DNA from: JAALKW01 sp033791145
Lineage (GTDB): Bacteria; Pseudomonadota; Gammaproteobacteria; Legionellales; Legionellaceae
NCBI GenBank assembly: GCA_033791145.1
Contig: JASJHH010000172.1
Coordinates: 1-25,633 of the forward strand
Length of the DNA: 25,633 nt
Reading direction: 5' to 3'
The position numbers and the translations under genes were made by a program. The notes beneath the pieces were generated by a model. It was not told the DNA's origin, did no database searches, and was given only the letters and a program-made list of their open reading frames with translations. Each line of letters begins with the position of its first letter. Within the stretch, counting starts at the first letter, position 1. Below are positions 23,105 to 25,633 of the stretch, one piece after another.

Positions 23105-23778
23105 AATTTATCCAACACATGCTAAGTCGAGAAATATTACTGCAATACCGTGCATTACGCAGCGTGGTAAATGCGAGTTTGTTTTTTATGATGGTTTTAT
23201 TTTTGTTTCCGCTGAGTTTTGAAGCAAATCCAAGCTTACTTAAAAAAATTCTGCCAGGTTTGGTGTGGATTGCCGCATTATTTGCTTTTTTCTTATCAGC
23301 AGAGGGCGTGTTTCAGCAAGAAAACGAAGACGGTGTATTAGAGCAATGGTTGCTTTCTTCACAACCCATGCATACACGTATTCGTATTAAGCTTTTAGTG
23401 AGTTGGTTTTTTTATCTAGTCCCGATTGTATGTTTATGTTTTTTAATTGCTTTGTTATTTGATTTAAATGCGTCAGAGCTTGGTATTTTGATGCTCAGCC
23501 TTTTGTGCAGCACCCCAACACTTTATATGCTTTGTGCTTTTTCAGCAGCATTTGGAGTAGGTTTAAAAAGCCAAGGGTTATTTACTGCTTTAATTGTATT
23601 ACCACTCACCTTGCCTGTTATGATTTTTGGCGGGGGTGTGCTGACGTATGCCATGCAAAATATGCCCGTATCAGGGCATTTAGCGCTTTTACTTGCGGTT
23701 GCGGTGCTTGCTGTTTGGGGATTGCCTTATGCAATTTCGGTTGTTATTCGTGTGGGTGTGGCTGACGTGGCACGTTAG
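23101..23778 (+). CDS. ccmB: Heme exporter permease CcmB
   Basis: A 225-aa polytopic inner-membrane protein, the permease partner of CcmA. About six hydrophobic segments are seen, with the family-typical LFAFFLSAEGVFQQENEDGV and EQWLLS in the first half and PLTLPVMIFGGGVL in the fifth segment. Length is usual. In most genomes ccmC-ccmD-ccmE follow; here icd follows after 51 bases, so the rest of the cytochrome c maturation genes must lie elsewhere or be lost. Confidence 0.94.
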   Translation: MKFIQHMLSREILLQYRALRSVVNASLFFMMVLFLFPLSFEANPSLLKKILPGLVWIAALFAFFLSAEGVFQQENEDGVLEQWLLSSQPMHTRIRIKLLVSWFFYLVPIVCLCFLIALLFDLNASELGILMLSLLCSTPTLYMLCAFSAAFGVGLKSQGLFTALIVLPLTLPVMIFGGGVLTYAMQNMPVSGHLALLLAVAVLAVWGLPYAISVVIRVGVADVAR

Positions 23779-23779
23779 T

Positions 23780-23819
23780 AATGCTATGCTTAATGCCTTT
23801 CAAATTGATAGCATTAAGC
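23780..23819 (+). promoter_or_regulatory. icd leader with two overlapping inverted repeats
   Basis: AATGCTAT (23780-23787) can pair with ATAGCATT (23808-23815), and GCTTAATGC (23788-23796) with GCATTAAGC (23811-23819). The two pairings exclude each other because they share 23811-23815. The second ends one base before the GGAG ribosome site of icd. It could act as an RNA switch, an operator or the ccmB terminator; function inferred. Confidence 0.4.
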
Positions 23820-23829
23820 GGAGTCCTTC

Positions 23830-25086
23830 ATGTTCGAAAAAATTCAAATTCCAAGCACGGGTGAGGCAATTACAGCCAATGCCGATGGCGTTTTAAATGT
23901 GCCTAATCAGCCGATTATTCCTTTTATTGAAGGAGATGGCATTGGTGTTGATGTAACGCCTGCAATGCGATTGGTTGTTGATGCTGCTATTCAAAAAGCA
24001 TATGGCGACTCAAAAAAAATTGCATGGATGGAAATTTATGCTGGTGAAAAAGCCGCAAAACTTTATGGCCCTGATGATTGGCTACCTGAAGAAAGCTTAA
24101 AAGCAATTAAAGACTATGTTGTTTCAATTAAAGGCCCACTGACAACACCTGTCGGCGGCGGCATGCGTTCGTTAAACGTTACGATTCGTCAAAAACTAGA
24201 TTTATATACGTGTCTACGTCCAGTACGTTATTTTGAAGGCACACCAAGCCCAGTCAAAGAACCATGGAAAACCAACATGGTGATTTTTAGAGAAAACTCA
24301 GAAGATATTTATGCAGGCATCGAATGGCAAGCAGGAACATCCGAAGCCAAACAAGTGATTGATTTTTTACAAAACACAATGGATGTTCAAAAAATTCGTT
24401 TTCCAGAAGAGTGCGGCATTGGCATTAAACCTGTCTCTAAAGCCGGCACAACGCGGCTGGTTAAATCTGCGATTCAATATGCAATTGATCAAGACAGAGA
24501 TTCAGTCACGTTAGTGCATAAAGGCAACATCATGAAGTTCACCGAAGGTGCTTTTAAAGACTGGGGTTATCAAGTAGCAAAAGAGCAATTTGGTGCTGAG
24601 CTGTATGAAGGTGGCCCATGGATGGTCTTAAAAAATCCTAAAACAGGTAAAGATATTGTGATTAAAGATGTGATTGCAGATGCATTTTTACAACAAATTT
24701 TATTACGTCCTGAAGACTATGATGTGATTGCAACGCTTAATTTAAATGGCGACTATATTTCAGATGCACTCGCAGCCCAAGTTGGTGGTATTGGTATCGC
24801 ACCTGGTGCAAATTTAAGTGACAATATTGCGGTATTTGAAGCAACCCACGGTACAGCACCTAAATATGCAGGCCAAGATAAAGTAAATCCAGGCTCGCTT
24901 ATTTTATCTGCTGAAATGATGTTGCGTCACTTAGGTTGGCATGAGGCAGCTGATAAGATTATTCAAGGCATGGAAGCAGCTATTCGTGCCAAAACAGTGA
25001 CCTATGACTTAGCACGTTTAATGGATGATGCGAAGCAGTTGAAATGCTCTGAATTTGCAGAAGCCATGGTTCAGCATATGGCTTAG
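23830..25086 (+). CDS. icd: Isocitrate dehydrogenase (NADP)
   Basis: A 418-aa TCA-cycle enzyme converting isocitrate to 2-oxoglutarate and CO2 with NADP. Motifs: IPFIEGDGIGVDVTPAM at the N-terminus, GPLTTPVGGGMRSLNVTIRQ with the serine that AceK phosphorylates in E. coli (Ser113 region), RENSEDIYAGIEW, VHKGNIMKFTEGAFKDWGY with the catalytic Lys, and GIAPGANLSDNIAVFEATHGTAP for coenzyme binding. Length and motifs match the enterobacterial class. GGAG lies six bases before the ATG. It follows ccmB but has its own leader structure; a GC-rich hairpin follows the stop. Confidence 0.98.
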   Translation: MFEKIQIPSTGEAITANADGVLNVPNQPIIPFIEGDGIGVDVTPAMRLVVDAAIQKAYGDSKKIAWMEIYAGEKAAKLYGPDDWLPEESLKAIKDYVVSIKGPLTTPVGGGMRSLNVTIRQKLDLYTCLRPVRYFEGTPSPVKEPWKTNMVIFRENSEDIYAGIEWQAGTSEAKQVIDFLQNTMDVQKIRFPEECGIGIKPVSKAGTTRLVKSAIQYAIDQDRDSVTLVHKGNIMKFTEGAFKDWGYQVAKEQFGAELYEGGPWMVLKNPKTGKDIVIKDVIADAFLQQILLRPEDYDVIATLNLNGDYISDALAAQVGGIGIAPGANLSDNIAVFEATHGTAPKYAGQDKVNPGSLILSAEMMLRHLGWHEAADKIIQGMEAAIRAKTVTYDLARLMDDAKQLKCSEFAEAMVQHMA

Positions 25087-25123
25087 TAATACCGCGCCTA
25101 CGTGGCCCGGTTATTTCCCTACG

Positions 25124-25144
25124 CCCCGCGGCTTGTCCGCGGGG
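25124..25144. terminator. GC-rich perfect hairpin after icd
   Basis: CCCCGCGG (25124-25131) pairs with CCGCGGGG (25137-25144), loop of five. Far richer in GC than the surroundings. It may stop icd transcription, though no T run follows; its look is that of a dispersed palindromic repeat found in many copies in some genomes. Confidence 0.55.
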
Positions 25145-25149
25145 TCCAG

Positions 25150-25395
25150 TTAGCGTGAATGGTCTCGTCCGGATTTATTCGAATCTGAATTAGAATCCAT
25201 CCTAATTTTTGTCATTCCCTTTTTCATGCCTTCTTTTTTTTGTTCTGCTACTAAGGCAATCAATCCTGATTCTAAAATTTCTCGGGGTGTCATTTTATTT
25301 GTTATACCCTGATAATAAGCATCTTTATCATCTTTATCATCTTTATGGACACCTGAATCTTGTTTAACCATTTCTTTTACGAGGTAACTCCCCAC
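25150..25395 (-). CDS. Doubtful small ORF, Asp/Lys-rich
   Basis: An 81-codon frame starting GTG at 25395, or ATG at 25371 (73 codons). The sequence is polar: VKQDSGVHKDDKDDKDAYYQ, then MTPREILESGLIALVAEQKK and a Lys/Asp/Ser-rich tail. The DDKDDKD part comes from a nine-base tandem repeat, three units, near 25319-25345. PREILESGLIALVAEQ looks like a real helix. The GTG start falls inside a REP-like repeat, so the original 5' end may be lost. Unknown function; could be a gene fragment. Confidence 0.35.
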   Translation of the reverse strand: MGSYLVKEMVKQDSGVHKDDKDDKDAYYQGITNKMTPREILESGLIALVAEQKKEGMKKGMTKIRMDSNSDSNKSGRDHSR

Positions 25396-25423
25396 GTCAT
25401 CCCGAGCGCAGCGAGGGATCTCC
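25395..25423. repeat. REP-like dispersed repeat 1
   Basis: CGTCATCCCGAGCGCAGCGA then GGGATCTCC. ATCCC and GGGAT form the outer stem. This sequence type is familiar as a short dispersed repeat in intergenic regions of many bacteria; only one copy lies in this window. Confidence 0.55.
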
Positions 25424-25513
25424 TGAATGTGGCACAGTCTTTAACATAATGAAGGATATAAATCATTCCACTCAGGATTTAAGGTGTTAATCAACGTGAG
25501 TTCGATATAAAAA

Positions 25514-25528
25514 ACTCACCTTACGCAC
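25514..25528. repeat. Second copy of the 17826-17840 repeat, inverted
   Basis: ACTCACCTTACGCAC is the exact reverse complement of 17826-17840. Here only one arm is present; the matching arm of the hairpin at 17801-17834 is missing. Confidence 0.55.
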
Positions 25529-25564
25529 AGTCCTTTGTTTCATAACCAAAATTCACCCGATCTC

Positions 25565-25605
25565 CGTCGTTGCGAGGAGGGCGCCAGCCCGACGTGGCAA
25601 TCCAG
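25565..25605. repeat. REP-like dispersed repeat 2
   Basis: Begins CGTCGTTGCGAGGAGG and ends GTGGCAATCCAG. GGGC-gcca-GCCC makes the inner stem and TTGC/GCAA the outer. Related in style to the repeat at 25395. The rest of 25396-25633 shows no gene. Confidence 0.55.
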
Positions 25606-25633
25606 TGACCTTATAAATACTAAATAAACCCCA

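Noticed and set aside
25319..25345. Possible CRISPR or longer tandem array
   Set aside because: Only three directly adjacent nine-base units without spacers.

Overview
The window is AT-rich bacterial DNA that looks like a gammaproteobacterial chromosome. Supporting evidence: a yajC-secD-secF operon, ZapD, an SdhE-YgfX pair, CcmA-CcmB, an E. coli-like HipBA pair and an NADP isocitrate dehydrogenase of the enterobacterial type. Core housekeeping genes are interleaved with unrecognised, lysine- and glutamate-rich proteins, one with a eukaryote-style J-domain and ankyrin-like repeats. This mixture recalls host-associated Legionellales (Legionella/Coxiella/Berkiella relatives). That placement is an inference from style, not a proof.

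Layout. (1) 1-4459, minus strand: four consecutive paralogous genes of an unrecognised family (one cut by the window edge), each with its own plausible promoter. They share an N-terminal segment, a central block around [FD/FN]xV[LI] and I/L-x-x-[FY]IE-x-L, and a C-terminal block with WF..., PFE and FFKP-like motifs. (2) 4623-7815, plus: yajC-secD-secF; zapD, convergent, ends inside the secF stop. (3) 8689-9669: a secreted DUF2147 protein and a convergent hotdog-fold (DUF4442-like) protein, separated by a perfect hairpin that also contains two DnaA-box-like sequences. (4) 9752-12705: dnaB, alr and a glycine-zipper lipoprotein, closely packed. (5) 12777-16674: etfB-etfA-ald, a small exported protein, sdhE and ygfX, closely packed.

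(6) 16704-20909 is the accessory region. It looks like a duplicated two-gene module. Copy 1 is a small protein at 16768 plus a 307-aa helical-repeat protein at 18056; copy 2 is a small acidic protein at 19077 plus a J-domain/ankyrin-like protein at 19410-20909. The two small genes share their promoter, leader and first codons. A ParD-like/RelE-ParE toxin-antitoxin pair and a truncated XRE regulator lie between the two halves of copy 1. The J-domain gene is interrupted by one in-frame TAA.

(7) 20906-22470, minus: hipBA toxin-antitoxin, ending convergently with the J-domain gene inside a 16-bp palindrome. (8) 22535-25086, plus: ccmA-ccmB (cytochrome c heme export) and icd. (9) 25087-25633: a repeat-rich end with a GC-rich hairpin, two REP-like dispersed-repeat sequences, half of a repeat seen at 17826-17840 in inverted orientation, and one doubtful small ORF.

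Functionally the core genes serve protein export, septation, replication, cell-wall alanine supply, electron transfer and TCA metabolism. The likely new biology is in the four-gene paralog array and in the duplicated small-protein/repeat-protein module. Both resemble effector-like accessory genes, but secretion is not shown by the sequence. No gene-free stretch exceeds 300 bases.
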